A DNA stretch of 64,000 bases from Candidatus Poribacteria bacterium. GTDB taxonomy: Bacteria; Poribacteria; WGA-4E; PCPOR2b. The position numbers and the translations under genes are program-made. The first letter of the stretch is position 1; every line of letters starts with the position of its first letter. The stretch is from positions 62,001-126,000 of the forward strand of contig JAJDUM010000017.1 in NCBI GenBank assembly GCA_022826645.1. The letters are read 5' to 3'. The notes under the pieces are model-generated. The model saw only the letters and a program-made list of their open reading frames with translations, ran no database searches and was not told where the DNA came from. Positions 27,295-36,703 of this stretch are shown here, in pieces.

Positions 27295-28479
27295 TCACCG
27301 CAATTTGTCAGCGTACCTTGGAGTCTTCTGTTGTAACTCCGGGCGGTGCAGGTTATAAAGGTCAATCGGTTCGTAGGGATGTTCCAATGCGGCTTCCTCG
27401 TTGAATTCAACGCCCAATCCCGAACGGTCTGGGATTTCGAGCCAACCATCCTCGACCACCATCGGATTTGTGCAGACATCAAAGCGCCACGGTTCGGGTG
27501 GAAAATGTTCTAAGACCAGGAAGTTTGGAACGCACGCGGCAAGCTGAACGGAGGAAGCGTAGGAGACCTCCCCATTCGGGTTGTGGGGTGCGAACGCTGC
27601 ATAGTGCGAATCTGCGATTGCGGCAATCTTCCGCGCTTCAAGCATCCCACCGCAATGCGACATATCCGGTTGAACGATGTCCGCCCCGCCCCGCTCAAGC
27701 AGCTGCTGAAAACTGAAGATGGTAAACAGTCGTTCACCCGTAGCTACAGGGATGTCGATCTTGCTCCGCACATAAGCCATCGCGTCAAGATTCTCGTGGG
27801 GAACGGGTTCCTCGAAGAAACTGATGTTGTATCGCTCAACACCTTTTGCTGCTCTGACTGCATTGGCGGCGGTGTTAAATATCCCGTTGCAATCGATGTA
27901 TAGGTCAATATCCGGTCCAACGGCTTCCCGCACAGCTGCCACGGCATCGATTCCTGTGTTTAGGATACTGTTATCCAGCCGATAGAAATCGATACCGGGA
28001 CGTCCGCCCCAAGGATTGAACTTCAATCCTTTCGCGCCAAGTTTTACTATCTCTTTCGCTGCCATCTCAAATTCGTCGGGGCTCATGCCCTGCTTATACC
28101 ATGCGTTGGCGTAGAGCTTGATTCTATCGCGCGTACGACCGCCGAGTAGTTCGTATACCGGCACACCGAGTGCCTTCCCCTTAATATCCCACAAGGCGGT
28201 CTCAACACCGCTGATTGCGCTGGTCAACACCTCGCCGCCGGCGTAGAATGCGCGTCGATACATCTCTTGAAAATGCTTTTCTATGGCAAAAGGGTCCTGT
28301 CCGACGATATAACGCGCCAATTCCACCACGGCACCCTCGACGGTTTTTGACTTACCTTCAAGGGTCGCTTCGCCGACACCATGGAGGCCCACATCGGTCT
28401 CAATCTTCACAATGAGCCAGTTGCGCCAGCTTCCACCAACAAGGAAGGTTTTAACTTCAGTTACACGTATACGTCCCAT
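27295..28479 (-). CDS. Enolase-superfamily sugar-acid dehydratase (mandelate racemase group)
   Basis: 394 residues. The N-terminal capping domain is followed by a TIM barrel. Metal ligands are the Asp in LYIDCNG, the Glu in FFEEPVPHEN and the Glu in VATGERLF. The general-base pair is the Asp in DIVQPDMSHCGG and the His in FAPHNPNG. GLKFNPWGGR carries the second-strand lysine. The pattern is like galactonate, gluconate or related acid-sugar dehydratases, which remove water to yield 2-keto-3-deoxy acids. AAGGGAA precedes the ATG. An amidohydrolase gene upstream on the same strand could open the lactone or process the product (inference). Confidence 0.9.
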   Translation of the reverse strand: MGRIRVTEVKTFLVGGSWRNWLIVKIETDVGLHGVGEATLEGKSKTVEGAVVELARYIVGQDPFAIEKHFQEMYRRAFYAGGEVLTSAISGVETALWDIKGKALGVPVYELLGGRTRDRIKLYANAWYKQGMSPDEFEMAAKEIVKLGAKGLKFNPWGGRPGIDFYRLDNSILNTGIDAVAAVREAVGPDIDLYIDCNGIFNTAANAVRAAKGVERYNISFFEEPVPHENLDAMAYVRSKIDIPVATGERLFTIFSFQQLLERGGADIVQPDMSHCGGMLEARKIAAIADSHYAAFAPHNPNGEVSYASSVQLAACVPNFLVLEHFPPEPWRFDVCTNPMVVEDGWLEIPDRSGLGVEFNEEAALEHPYEPIDLYNLHRPELQQKTPRYADKLR

Positions 28480-28526
28480 CTTAACAGTTCCCTTTTTCAG
28501 CGCCGCGGTGCGGAGATATAGCCTAA

Positions 28527-29369
28527 TCAGTCCAATCCAAGCAGCGCAAGCGAATCGCGGTGGATAATCCCTTCAATCACATCGTCTGGGATGCGCGGTA
28601 GCCTCGTACCTTCGAGTTGATCGTTGAGCCGGCGCAGCCCATCCATGCCCTCCTGTGGTGTCCATAACGGGAAATCAGAACCAAAAAGTAGTTTGTCTGT
28701 CACACCCCACTCAAACATGCCAATCAACCCCTCCCATCCCTGCCACTGACGGACCCACCCACCGCCGGAGACATCCGCGTAGACATTAGGGTGCTTGCGC
28801 AAGACAACGGCACAATCTCGCTGCCACGGGTGCGCCATGTGCGCCATGATAAACTTGAGATCTGGAAACGCTTGGGCAACTTCATCAATCAATATCGGCA
28901 AACTGTATTTGAGCATTGCCCGAGGTCCCGGATGTGTCCCCATGTGCGACAACATCGGCAATCCCATCCGCTGCGCCTTTTCGTATAAGGGAAAGGCAAC
29001 GGTGGGATCGGTGGGATCGTATCGCCCTAACATGGGGTAGAGTTTGATACCGCGTAGCCCTAAGTCCGATACGCACCGGTCAACCTCTTCGAGATGGTCC
29101 TCTTCGGTCGGATCTATCGCTGCGAAACCGATCAATTTATCGGGTGCGTGCTTGACCCACTCAGCGGTGAAATCGTTGGGGCTATGCATTCCTGCAGAAA
29201 CGCCCCGCACACCAAAAACAATGGCTTTGTCGACAACTTCCATCGCTTTGAGGTACGTTTCAGGCGATAGGGGTGGCATCGGTGGATAGCCCGCCCGTTC
29301 GTTGGCGCGATGGTTGGCTTCGCTCATGTGTTCCGGCTGTAAACAGTGACTGTGTACATCAACGATCAT
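28527..29369 (-). CDS. Amidohydrolase_2-family TIM-barrel hydrolase or decarboxylase
   Basis: 280 residues beginning MIVDVHSHCLQPEH, which carries the HxH metal motif. Later FIMAHMAHPWQRD gives the next His, and LLFGSDFPLWTPQEG carries the last Asp. These are the metal ligands of the amidohydrolase 2 family, which includes lactonases such as 2-pyrone-4,6-dicarboxylate hydrolase and ACMSD-type decarboxylases. GGAGGAG precedes the ATG. It is 47 nt upstream of the sugar-acid dehydratase gene, so the two probably work together in acid-sugar breakdown. The specific reaction is not resolved. Confidence 0.88.
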   Translation of the reverse strand: MIVDVHSHCLQPEHMSEANHRANERAGYPPMPPLSPETYLKAMEVVDKAIVFGVRGVSAGMHSPNDFTAEWVKHAPDKLIGFAAIDPTEEDHLEEVDRCVSDLGLRGIKLYPMLGRYDPTDPTVAFPLYEKAQRMGLPMLSHMGTHPGPRAMLKYSLPILIDEVAQAFPDLKFIMAHMAHPWQRDCAVVLRKHPNVYADVSGGGWVRQWQGWEGLIGMFEWGVTDKLLFGSDFPLWTPQEGMDGLRRLNDQLEGTRLPRIPDDVIEGIIHRDSLALLGLD

Positions 29370-29419
29370 CTATTTCTCCTCCCTAATTTAACCGTCCAAA
29401 GGTGCTGCCCCTTCGGATA

Positions 29420-29443
29420 GTAGGGAACGCAGATCTGCGTTCC
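29420..29443 (+). repeat. GTAG-headed perfect palindrome (REP-like)
   Basis: GTAG directly followed by a 20-bp fully self-complementary sequence whose arms are GGAACGCAGA and TCTGCGTTCC. It ends exactly at the stop codon of the PhyH gene at 29444. Confidence 0.7.
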
Positions 29444-30658
29444 TTACCAGCTTGCGATGAATTCGTCTACACCGAAATCGGCAGGAGTTTCATTGAAGCA
29501 GTAGCGCATCGGTCCCGATTGGAAGCCGGGGAAAAAATGTTCTTCAGCCCTCTGAAGTTTGGCATCGAGCGGCTTAAACCGTTCCCATAACGTCTCCGCT
29601 TCCTGCGGTGCGAACCGATTCGCAAATTCAGGTCCCCAGTTCAACGTAGTCGGATGTGCGCTCGTCCCGTGCCTACGCAGATCTTCCGGTCCGTCTTCAA
29701 GATCTGGATTCCTTTGAAGGTTTATAAAGAATGCCGCCTTGCACAAGAAGATAGTCGTCAGCATTTTTCCTTTTTCACCTCTACCGGGATGTATATCTTC
29801 AAGTGCGGCGTGGTACGCAGAACCGCTCTTTTCAATCACGGCACGCAGTGCGGCTTCAGTGTGATCCTGCATCTGCTCGCTCCGTTTATCCCACCGTCTT
29901 AGCGTCGCCTGGGCTTCGGCGGATAGATTTTTCGTATAGCTCAAGTCCTCGTACTTGGTGAAGTTGCAGAAACCACCGTGAATGGTGCGACGCAGCTTTG
30001 CGCTGTAGTTGCTGCCCCAGTGAAGGATTGGGGTGATGTAGACGACACCATCGCCTCCGTTGAGATGTGTCTGGACGGCGCCGGGCAGAGGGACACGTGG
30101 ATCCGCGAGCAACTGCTGGTTTTCCTCCTCGGTGTTGATGCGTAGGTGGCTGCCGGGCACAACCCACAATACACTGTCATCGTAGAGCGGGATGTTCCAC
30201 TGGAGATATCTCGGTCCATTCTCTATGATGTCGTCTATGTACCCTTGTAGCGGTGCGGTATCAATGGGGTGAATGTCGCGGTGCCAAACGGCGGGACCCC
30301 GGTCCCGCACCGGACTACACATCATCATCATTTCGGTGACGCCAGCATCCGGTTCCCCCATCAACTGCGTGCTGACGCCCTGTAAGTTTTCGTGGAGCCA
30401 GATTTCTGCTGTATTCGCTGTCGCTTTATCGATCAGGTCTACCAGCGGAGGTTGATGCAGCATCAGGCGAGGCTGTGCTCCCGTTTCCCACACGCCGCCC
30501 GGTGGATCGTCGGGATTGCGTTCGCAGGACCAGATACCCCGCTGTCGATCGACCATCTGCTCATATCCAGCGCGTAAATCTTCCAACTCCGCTGGTGGGA
30601 CGACCTCTCGCAGAACCAAGTACCCTTCCTCCATGAATTGGTCGTGATTGAGTTGCAT
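29444..30658 (-). CDS. PhyH-type oxygenase, long form (about 400 residues)
   Basis: 404 residues from the ATG at 30658, chosen because ACAGGAGA lies 8 nt upstream and MQLNHDQF aligns with the start of the paralogue at 40216; an ATG six codons further up is also possible. The HxD is in AVWHRDIHP (about residue 133), VVPGSHLRIN follows, and the distal His is in ILHWGSNYSAKLRRT with the arginine. After residue 240 a C-terminal extension of about 160 residues is shared only with the 40216 gene. The extension is mostly helical in appearance and of unknown role. Confidence 0.9.
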   Translation of the reverse strand: MQLNHDQFMEEGYLVLREVVPPAELEDLRAGYEQMVDRQRGIWSCERNPDDPPGGVWETGAQPRLMLHQPPLVDLIDKATANTAEIWLHENLQGVSTQLMGEPDAGVTEMMMMCSPVRDRGPAVWHRDIHPIDTAPLQGYIDDIIENGPRYLQWNIPLYDDSVLWVVPGSHLRINTEEENQQLLADPRVPLPGAVQTHLNGGDGVVYITPILHWGSNYSAKLRRTIHGGFCNFTKYEDLSYTKNLSAEAQATLRRWDKRSEQMQDHTEAALRAVIEKSGSAYHAALEDIHPGRGEKGKMLTTIFLCKAAFFINLQRNPDLEDGPEDLRRHGTSAHPTTLNWGPEFANRFAPQEAETLWERFKPLDAKLQRAEEHFFPGFQSGPMRYCFNETPADFGVDEFIASW

Positions 30659-30680
30659 TTCTATGTCTCCTGTCATAAGC

Positions 30681-31421
30681 CTATTCAGTTCTACCCCATA
30701 ATTCCACTACAGCGTGCGGACAATATACCATCTCCATCCGCAAGCCGCGTTCATCAAACTCAGGTTCTTGCGGAATTGAAGCGAGATCTTGCCCTCCCAG
30801 TAACCCGGTCACTGCGGCAGCCAGTGCATCAAGAATGTCGTCTCTTGCGACATCTTTGCGTCTATAGGTGGATAGCGCATGGTCGATAATATCAGTAGTC
30901 CCCGGATAAATGGACTGGAGGAGTTCTGCCCGCTCTGCCAAGCCCTCGTTCCGCTTTTTGGCGTGTTGCATCGGCTGACCCGCCAACCCCCAAAAGCAGA
31001 ATTCTGGATGGATTTCCCTGACCTGATCTCTCGCAGCGGTGTTCTCGGAAAGGAAGCAATCCATCTGACGGATTTTTGGGATAATGTGCCAATTTTCAAC
31101 AGACAACCGTTTTCCTGTCAGCCGTTGATTGATATCGCAGGCTTCCTGATACGACGACGCATAGATCGCCCCTCGGCACGGCGCAGGGAACACACTCGAA
31201 CGTCTCGGACCGAGCAGTTTCCGGACTATCGGATCGCAACAGCGTTCAGTTTTGCCGCTTGTTTTTAAGCCGATTGGAATGTCGATCAGTATCAAAGACG
31301 CCTGCCGGTGATGAGCCCACAAACTATACACATCTGGAAAGACATTGACCTGCCACCCGCTCTCCGATTCCAGCCCGATAGCGAACCAACCCGCCCTGCA
31401 CCCATCCACACCGATGAACAT
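30681..31421 (-). CDS. DUF429 family protein (predicted RNase H-like fold)
   Basis: 246 residues from the ATG at 31421, which gives the family start MFIGVDGCRAGWFAIGL; an in-frame earlier start at 31457 is unlikely. The N-terminal VDGCRAGW, the middle LILIDIPIGL and the late DDILDALAAAVTG supply acidic residues typical of an RNase H-like site. The family (PF04250) has no proven biological role. GGGAG lies 9 nt before the ATG, inside the end of the HAD gene, which suggests translational coupling between the two. Confidence 0.85.
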   Translation of the reverse strand: MFIGVDGCRAGWFAIGLESESGWQVNVFPDVYSLWAHHRQASLILIDIPIGLKTSGKTERCCDPIVRKLLGPRRSSVFPAPCRGAIYASSYQEACDINQRLTGKRLSVENWHIIPKIRQMDCFLSENTAARDQVREIHPEFCFWGLAGQPMQHAKKRNEGLAERAELLQSIYPGTTDIIDHALSTYRRKDVARDDILDALAAAVTGLLGGQDLASIPQEPEFDERGLRMEMVYCPHAVVELWGRTE

Positions 31422-31428
31422 TGTTGTT

Positions 31429-32160
31429 CTATACTCCCAGCTGGCTTGCCAGATCATTAAAGTCGCTTGCTATGACATCGAAAGCGGTATCGTGCTCCAG
31501 ATCGGGGTTGCGGTGCGGTCCGTATTCTTCGGGTCGGGGCACGAATCCGGTCTTAAATCCAACAGCCGCCGAAGCGATCAAATCGCCGGGGTGTGCAGCG
31601 ACCATCATCACTTGGCTCGGTGGAAGTCCCAATAAGTCGGAGGCGGTTTGGTAGACCTCCGGATCCGGCTTGTAACGCTTCGCCAACTCCGAGGACAGAA
31701 TACAGTCCCACGGTAGCCCGGCGTGTTTCGCCATATTGGTGAGCAAGGCGATGTTGCCGTTAGACAGAGGTGCGACAATGAATCGTTCACGCAATCGCTG
31801 CAGCCCACTGATAGCGTCGGGCCATGGCCTAAGGCGATGCCATACGCGGTTGAGATGGTCTTTCTCCGCTTCGCTCAACCCTGTAATTTTGAACTCGTCA
31901 AGCAGTTCGTCCAGAATCATACGGTGTAGGGCATCTATGTGCAGCCACGGCAGTTCACCCTGCCGGACACGGTTCATTGAGGGACCGTATCCGCCTCGCC
32001 ATTTGTCCGCAAACTTCGCCCAATTCACATCAAGCCCGCGAGCTGCTCCAAAGGCTTCGCCTTCGAGGATAATGCTACCACGCCAGTCCACAACTGTGCC
32101 AAATACGTCAAATGTCAACGCCTTGATTTCAAGGAGGTCTATTTTTTCATTATCTTTCAT
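31429..32160 (-). CDS. HAD-superfamily hydrolase, haloacid dehalogenase type II-like
   Basis: 243 residues from the ATG at 32160; a TTG six codons earlier is less likely. HAD motif I is TFDVFGTVVDW with the nucleophilic Asp, motif II is IVAPLSNGN, motif III is the lysine in AKRYKPDPEVY, and motif IV is MVAAHPGDLIAS. The start FDVFGTVVDWR is characteristic of type II (S)-2-haloacid dehalogenases. It could remove halide from 2-haloacids or act as a phosphatase; the dehalogenase call rests on pattern only. Its end is 7 nt from the DUF429 start. Confidence 0.88.
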   Translation of the reverse strand: MKDNEKIDLLEIKALTFDVFGTVVDWRGSIILEGEAFGAARGLDVNWAKFADKWRGGYGPSMNRVRQGELPWLHIDALHRMILDELLDEFKITGLSEAEKDHLNRVWHRLRPWPDAISGLQRLRERFIVAPLSNGNIALLTNMAKHAGLPWDCILSSELAKRYKPDPEVYQTASDLLGLPPSQVMMVAAHPGDLIASAAVGFKTGFVPRPEEYGPHRNPDLEHDTAFDVIASDFNDLASQLGV

Positions 32161-32250
32161 AGAAACTTTCCCGGACAAACGAGATTCGTTCGGTTGGAAG
32201 GAAGGTTCGCCGAAAACTTACAATACGGCTCACCATGCGTAAATACATAC

Positions 32251-32268
32251 AGGACTTACGCAGTTGGA
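32251..32268 (+). repeat. Left-end fragment of the AGGACTTACG element
   Basis: AGGACTTACGCAGTTG matches the left end of the elements at 27168 and 59777 base for base, then similarity stops. No right end is found nearby. It lies in the 230-nt gap between the HAD and lipoprotein genes. Confidence 0.55.
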
Positions 32269-32390
32269 ATTAGTGTTAGATAGGTTGACCGAGATAAGCA
32301 CACAGCGTTTTTCTGATAATCGAGGCTTTCGCTTCAAATCAACTGATGTCTGCCGAAAATTAGATATTCCGCTTTGGCTCCCACTTTGGC

Positions 32391-33356
32391 TTATTTGGCC
32401 ACAGTTCTAAACCTTATTGTCCTGTCAATGCTCTCAAAATGCGAGCAGTCCATACAGTCACAAGCATAATCATTGTAGATCCACGCTTCAGCAACAACCA
32501 TCTGAATTAGATAGGACTTTCCATTTTCAAGTAACCTCCCATTCACACCGGGAAGAAATTTGACGGTTCGGTCATCCCAGACAGCCTCCCAACCAAGGTC
32601 CTCACCCTCTACGGTAAGCAGCTTAGCCTTCAAACCAACAACAGGTTCATCATACTCAAACCAAATCCCGTCCCTATTCAACGGGTCAGGATCAACATCA
32701 GAACTACCATCGAAACTCCCTGCCAGTATGGACGGCAGCGAAAAACCGGGCGTGAACACTGTCAACCTTATAAATGCGCCGATATTCGAGGAACCATCAG
32801 GGTTCGTCCATTTAATATGGAATAACTGATCTCCAAGCTTTTCCACCGGATTCGGAAAACACCAGACCGCGCTCTTCCCTTCAACACGGGCAGCAGTCCC
32901 ATTAACAGTGACTGCTAGTGGTTCCTTATCGAAATAAAGCACGAGTGGTAGATGGTCCGCAGTATCTGCTCGACTTGCGGGAAGTGTCTTAACCAGCTTG
33001 GCAACATCAGCTATTACCATTAGCCTTATATCTGTACCAGCATTCGGGGAACCGTCAGGGTTTGTCCATTCAATATGAAATAACCCATCTCCATACGGAG
33101 GCGGTTTCGGAAAAGACCAAATCGCGCTATTTCCTTCAACGCGGGCAGCAGTCCCATTAACTGTCACAGCTAGCGGTGCCTTATCGAAGTAGAGCACGAC
33201 CGGTTGATGCGCCGCAGCCCTCTCGCCACTCGCGGGAACCGTCTCAACCAGCTGGGCTACCTCCTTTATGATCTGCGGGTCTTCATCCTCGCACCCCACC
33301 AGTCCCAAGCAAAGGCACGCAAGGAATCCAACACATATTAGCAACCTAACAAACAT
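32391..33356 (-). CDS. Lipoprotein with two SbsA-like Ig domains and a CDCMDC motif
   Basis: 321 residues from the ATG at 33356 (GGAGGGAAG upstream). A signal peptide with lipobox LGLVGC makes it a probable lipoprotein. Two consecutive repeats follow, each with a line like LVLYFDKEPLAVTVNGTAAR and FHIEWTNPDGS, resembling bacterial Ig-like (SbsA, Big_5) domains. The C-terminal domain (about 210-321) contains DVDPDPLNRDGI, GEDLGWEAVWDDRTVKF and a cysteine motif CDCMDC near the end. It is a tandem duplicate of the next gene, which has only one Ig repeat. Function unknown; a surface role is likely. Confidence 0.85.
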   Translation of the reverse strand: MFVRLLICVGFLACLCLGLVGCEDEDPQIIKEVAQLVETVPASGERAAAHQPVVLYFDKAPLAVTVNGTAARVEGNSAIWSFPKPPPYGDGLFHIEWTNPDGSPNAGTDIRLMVIADVAKLVKTLPASRADTADHLPLVLYFDKEPLAVTVNGTAARVEGKSAVWCFPNPVEKLGDQLFHIKWTNPDGSSNIGAFIRLTVFTPGFSLPSILAGSFDGSSDVDPDPLNRDGIWFEYDEPVVGLKAKLLTVEGEDLGWEAVWDDRTVKFLPGVNGRLLENGKSYLIQMVVAEAWIYNDYACDCMDCSHFESIDRTIRFRTVAK

Positions 33357-33483
33357 AGGACTTCCCTCCACGCGAAGACTATCTATGCAGGTATGTCCTG
33401 CGTTTCTGACGGTTGAGGCTTCTACTTCAAACCAACTGATGTCCGATGAAAATTAGATATTTCGCTTTTGCTCCCTTTTTTGC

Positions 33484-34227
33484 CTATTTCTCGACAGTTG
33501 CGAACCTTATTGTCATATCAATGTTCTCAAAATACGAGCAGTCCATACAGTCACAAGCAAACTCATTATTCCACCGCCTGGAAACCTCTATCTGAATCAG
33601 ATAGAGGTTTCCATTTTCAAGTAACTTTCCGTTCGCACCAAGAAGAAATTTGACGGTTCGGTCAGCCCAGACAGCTTCCCAACCAAGGTCCTCACCATCT
33701 TCAGTAAGCAGCTTAGACTTCAAATCAATAACAGGTATACTAAAATCATACCGGATGCCGCCCCCATTCAACGGGTCAGGATCAACATCGGCCTCACCAT
33801 CGAATACACTTCCCGCTGTTATAGATGGCCTATCAAAATCAGCTATTACCAGTATCAGTCTTATATATGCACCAACATTAAGGGAGCCGTCGGGATTCGT
33901 CCATTTAATATGAAATAACTGATCTCCAAGCTTCTGCGTCGGATTCGGAAAACACCAAATCGCTCTATTCCCTTCGACACGGGCAGCAGTCCCATTAACA
34001 GTCACGGCTAGCGGTTCCTTATCGAAATAAAGCACGAGTGGTAGCAGCTCCGCAGCCACTTCCCCATTTGCGGGAATCGTCTTAACCAGTGTAGCAACCT
34101 CTCTTTCGACCACCTCCTTAGGAACTGTTTCAATAGAGGATACCGAATCCTCATCCCCGCATCCCACCAGTCCGAAGGAGGCGAGCGCGAGCAATCCGGC
34201 ACATACCAGCAACTTAGCAAACATAAG
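33484..34227 (-). CDS. Lipoprotein with one SbsA-like Ig domain and a CDCMDC motif
   Basis: 247 residues from the ATG at 34227 (GGGGAAAGG upstream, MFAKLLVCAGLLALASFG signal peptide, lipobox FGLVGC). One Ig-like repeat (about 45-130) is followed by the same C-terminal domain as the neighbour, including DVDPDPLNGGGI, GEDLGWEAVWADRTVKF and ACDCMDCS. DNA similarity to the neighbour continues into the 3' flank of both genes, so the duplication is recent relative to other paralogues here. Three conserved cysteines in a CxCxxC arrangement could bind metal or form a disulfide. Confidence 0.85.
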   Translation of the reverse strand, partial: LMFAKLLVCAGLLALASFGLVGCGDEDSVSSIETVPKEVVEREVATLVKTIPANGEVAAELLPLVLYFDKEPLAVTVNGTAARVEGNRAIWCFPNPTQKLGDQLFHIKWTNPDGSLNVGAYIRLILVIADFDRPSITAGSVFDGEADVDPDPLNGGGIRYDFSIPVIDLKSKLLTEDGEDLGWEAVWADRTVKFLLGANGKLLENGNLYLIQIEVSRRWNNEFACDCMDCSYFENIDMTIRFATVEK

Positions 34228-34264
34228 CCTTTCCCCCACGAAGAAGTCTGCTAAACGCTGCTGC

Positions 34265-35266
34265 TTATCTAAGTGCGTCCCCATCCGTTATACCGCAACC
34301 GGCAAACAGTGTCCGCTGCACCGCCCTATCGTGCGCCAGTGTGTAATCCGGCTGTTTTTCTCCTCGAATACAGGCGGCGAGTTCTCGTAGCAGCGAGCCG
34401 GAGGCTGATGACTTAGTAATGGTAACGTCTTGTGAACCAGCTGCGTAGCCCTCGATCGCTTCTCCTAAACTCAGACTGAGGTTATCCGAACCGATAGGTG
34501 TATGGATGGCGGTGCCCTTTGTGCCGTAGACTTCGATACGGCGGGTTTTACCACTCTCTATGTGCATACCGGCGGTGTCGATTGTGCCGAGTCCGCTTTC
34601 AAATTCGTGGACGACGACTGCGTTATCCACCTCCGACCGGCTATCGTAGTGCCGTCCCAAGGAAGGTTGTATCCTCTGTGGCTCTCCCATCAGGATAACC
34701 ATCAAATCAATCAGGTGTCCCGCCATCTCGAAGTAAATCCCGCCGTGATACACTTTGAACTCTTGCGCTAACTGCGGGTGCCACGATATCGGCTTGGGGA
34801 TGTGTCCACGATAGTAGAAGATATCGCCAAACGCACCTAACTTGGCGAGACGCAGCATTTCATGGATTGCGGGATTGTAACGCCACATATACGCCATCTG
34901 AAGGCACAGTCCCTTGTGCTCTGAAAGTTTGTGGATTCGCTGCAGCTGTTCTATATTGACGCCTGCTGGTTTTTCGAGCAGCACATGTTTACCGGCTTCG
35001 AGTGCCTGTTCCGCGTAGTCCAGATTTTGGTAGACATGGCCTTCGACGATGACCGCTTGAGCGTCGCTGTTCAATACCGCCTCGACTGATGGGAAAACCG
35101 TGAGGTCAGGAAATGATTCGGACCACTCCCCTTTTCTCCGTGCAACGACCTCTGGATCTGGGTCATAGAATCCGATGGGTTTGAACTCGTCCGGACGCTC
35201 TGTTGACTCACGGGTGTGCATACTGGCGTGGCTGTGCCATGCACCCAAATAAGCAAATTTTAGCAT
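34265..35266 (-). CDS. Gfo/Idh/MocA-family NAD(P)-dependent oxidoreductase
   Basis: 333 residues. The family lysine is in LLEKPAG (about residue 98), after DAQAVIVEGHVYQN. The N-terminal nucleotide-binding motif is altered: FAYLGAWHSHASMH in place of GxGxxG. The second half has YFEMAGHLIDLMV, where the His is a typical catalytic residue. Members oxidise or epimerise sugars and inositols. GAGGAGA precedes the ATG. It is flanked by the lipoprotein pair downstream and a sialidase-like gene upstream on the same strand. Confidence 0.9.
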   Translation of the reverse strand: MLKFAYLGAWHSHASMHTRESTERPDEFKPIGFYDPDPEVVARRKGEWSESFPDLTVFPSVEAVLNSDAQAVIVEGHVYQNLDYAEQALEAGKHVLLEKPAGVNIEQLQRIHKLSEHKGLCLQMAYMWRYNPAIHEMLRLAKLGAFGDIFYYRGHIPKPISWHPQLAQEFKVYHGGIYFEMAGHLIDLMVILMGEPQRIQPSLGRHYDSRSEVDNAVVVHEFESGLGTIDTAGMHIESGKTRRIEVYGTKGTAIHTPIGSDNLSLSLGEAIEGYAAGSQDVTITKSSASGSLLRELAACIRGEKQPDYTLAHDRAVQRTLFAGCGITDGDALR

Positions 35267-35336
35267 GAACCATCTCCTCTATAGGGGTTCTCTGAATGTT
35301 TTAAGCCCTCACGTTTCACGCTTCACGTTTTATTCA

Positions 35337-36662
35337 CTACGGCTTTGCCTGCTCATATATTCGCGCCAATATAGGATTATCCGCAGGCTCCTTCCCACCG
35401 TAGAACCACGTTAAGGGCAGCACCTTCAACTTCTGATTGAAGCCTCCCTCCTTCTGACTGCTCAGAATCATCTCGGCACGAGTCGGGTGTTCCTCGTAAT
35501 ACGAATAGGTATGGGTAATTAGGACACGGTCTTTCATCACAAACACCGACGGATACGACCAACGTCCATGAAAATCGAAGTCGAGGATATGTTCCTGTTC
35601 CCGCTCTGGTGCAGGTAGTCCCGGATCAAAATAGTATTCCGACGGACGGACAGGACGGATGGGTCCCGGCTCAACCCGCGTCTCCTCGTGCATTGATTCG
35701 ACGTTTTGGAAGAACTCCCACACACTGCCCCCATTCCGACTAATTGCAGCGGAGATGCGCGTCCGATTGTAACCTCGTTTAACTTCGTCCTCGCTCTCCT
35801 GATTCCAGACCGCCAAGAGGTGTCCGTTGGGCAGCCTCCGAATCTGTGCGGGTGCTGTGGACGAAGCGAGGGAGGTCGGTTGTGGACGCGTCCAGGTCTC
35901 GCCGTTGTCTTCCGACCACGCCTGAAAAACGCGCCCCAATCCGTTCCGCATGAACATCAGCAGCCGCCCCGGACTGACTTCCGCCACCGTCGGTTCATTG
36001 GTATAGCTAAACGACGCATTCCAGTCCATTAGGATTATCAGTTCGCCATCGTGATTGCGTTGCCATGTCTGTCCATCGTCATCCGAGTAGTAGATGCAGG
36101 ACGCGGAGAATCGCGGGTCGAAGAAGTGTGCCGCGGTGGATACCCATTGACCATTGACTAATTTCCCCGAGGCGGGCGGTTTGATCTCGTCGGGTCCACT
36201 GTTTTGCCCCAATGAGATATACACCGGGAGGATAATACGTCCAGAGGAGGTACGAAGCAGGACATCTTGGTAGGCGTGGGTAGCAACCCCTGGCACTGTT
36301 ATAGGAACAGGTGGCTCCCAAGTCGCTCCACCATCTTCCGATCGCCAGAAAACCAGACCTGATTCGCGCCGCGTGCTTTCGGCAGCGTCTTCGGAGGGCC
36401 GCTGCATAGCCGCCAAGCCGATGCCATCACCGGATAAGCGCACGAGCGATGTTCCGCCGCCGCCTACCGGATTCCCCTCTGTATCAGTGCACGAGAACGA
36501 TTCCGACCACGTAATTCCACCATCATCGGATGTGTTGAAGTGTGTCCCGGCGGCGTGGAGAACCCGCCCGTCTTCCAGCTGTGTAAAAGTAGATGAGTGG
36601 AAGTATCTTGTCTCATGGATCGCCAACGCCTCTTCGGGGCGTGTCATCGGAACGTTACTCAT
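35337..36662 (-). CDS. BNR-repeat sialidase-like beta-propeller protein (long form)
   Basis: 441 residues with Asp boxes TSDDGGITW, SEDGGATW, SDDDGQTW, SEDNGETW and SRNGGSVW. It is longer than the two others in the window, with a C-terminal extension that includes the segment LDFDFHGRWSYPSVFVMKDR. No signal peptide. AGGAA lies 13 nt before the ATG. It lies between a PhyH gene and a Gfo/Idh oxidoreductase gene on the same strand, again placing sialidase and PhyH genes side by side, as at 25.2-27.1 kb. The sugar substrate cannot be named. Confidence 0.85.
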   Translation of the reverse strand: MSNVPMTRPEEALAIHETRYFHSSTFTQLEDGRVLHAAGTHFNTSDDGGITWSESFSCTDTEGNPVGGGGTSLVRLSGDGIGLAAMQRPSEDAAESTRRESGLVFWRSEDGGATWEPPVPITVPGVATHAYQDVLLRTSSGRIILPVYISLGQNSGPDEIKPPASGKLVNGQWVSTAAHFFDPRFSASCIYYSDDDGQTWQRNHDGELIILMDWNASFSYTNEPTVAEVSPGRLLMFMRNGLGRVFQAWSEDNGETWTRPQPTSLASSTAPAQIRRLPNGHLLAVWNQESEDEVKRGYNRTRISAAISRNGGSVWEFFQNVESMHEETRVEPGPIRPVRPSEYYFDPGLPAPEREQEHILDFDFHGRWSYPSVFVMKDRVLITHTYSYYEEHPTRAEMILSSQKEGGFNQKLKVLPLTWFYGGKEPADNPILARIYEQAKP

Positions 36663-36703
36663 GGATCTCTAATTCCTTTCTGTTGAAGCAAATAGCCCTA
36701 ATA

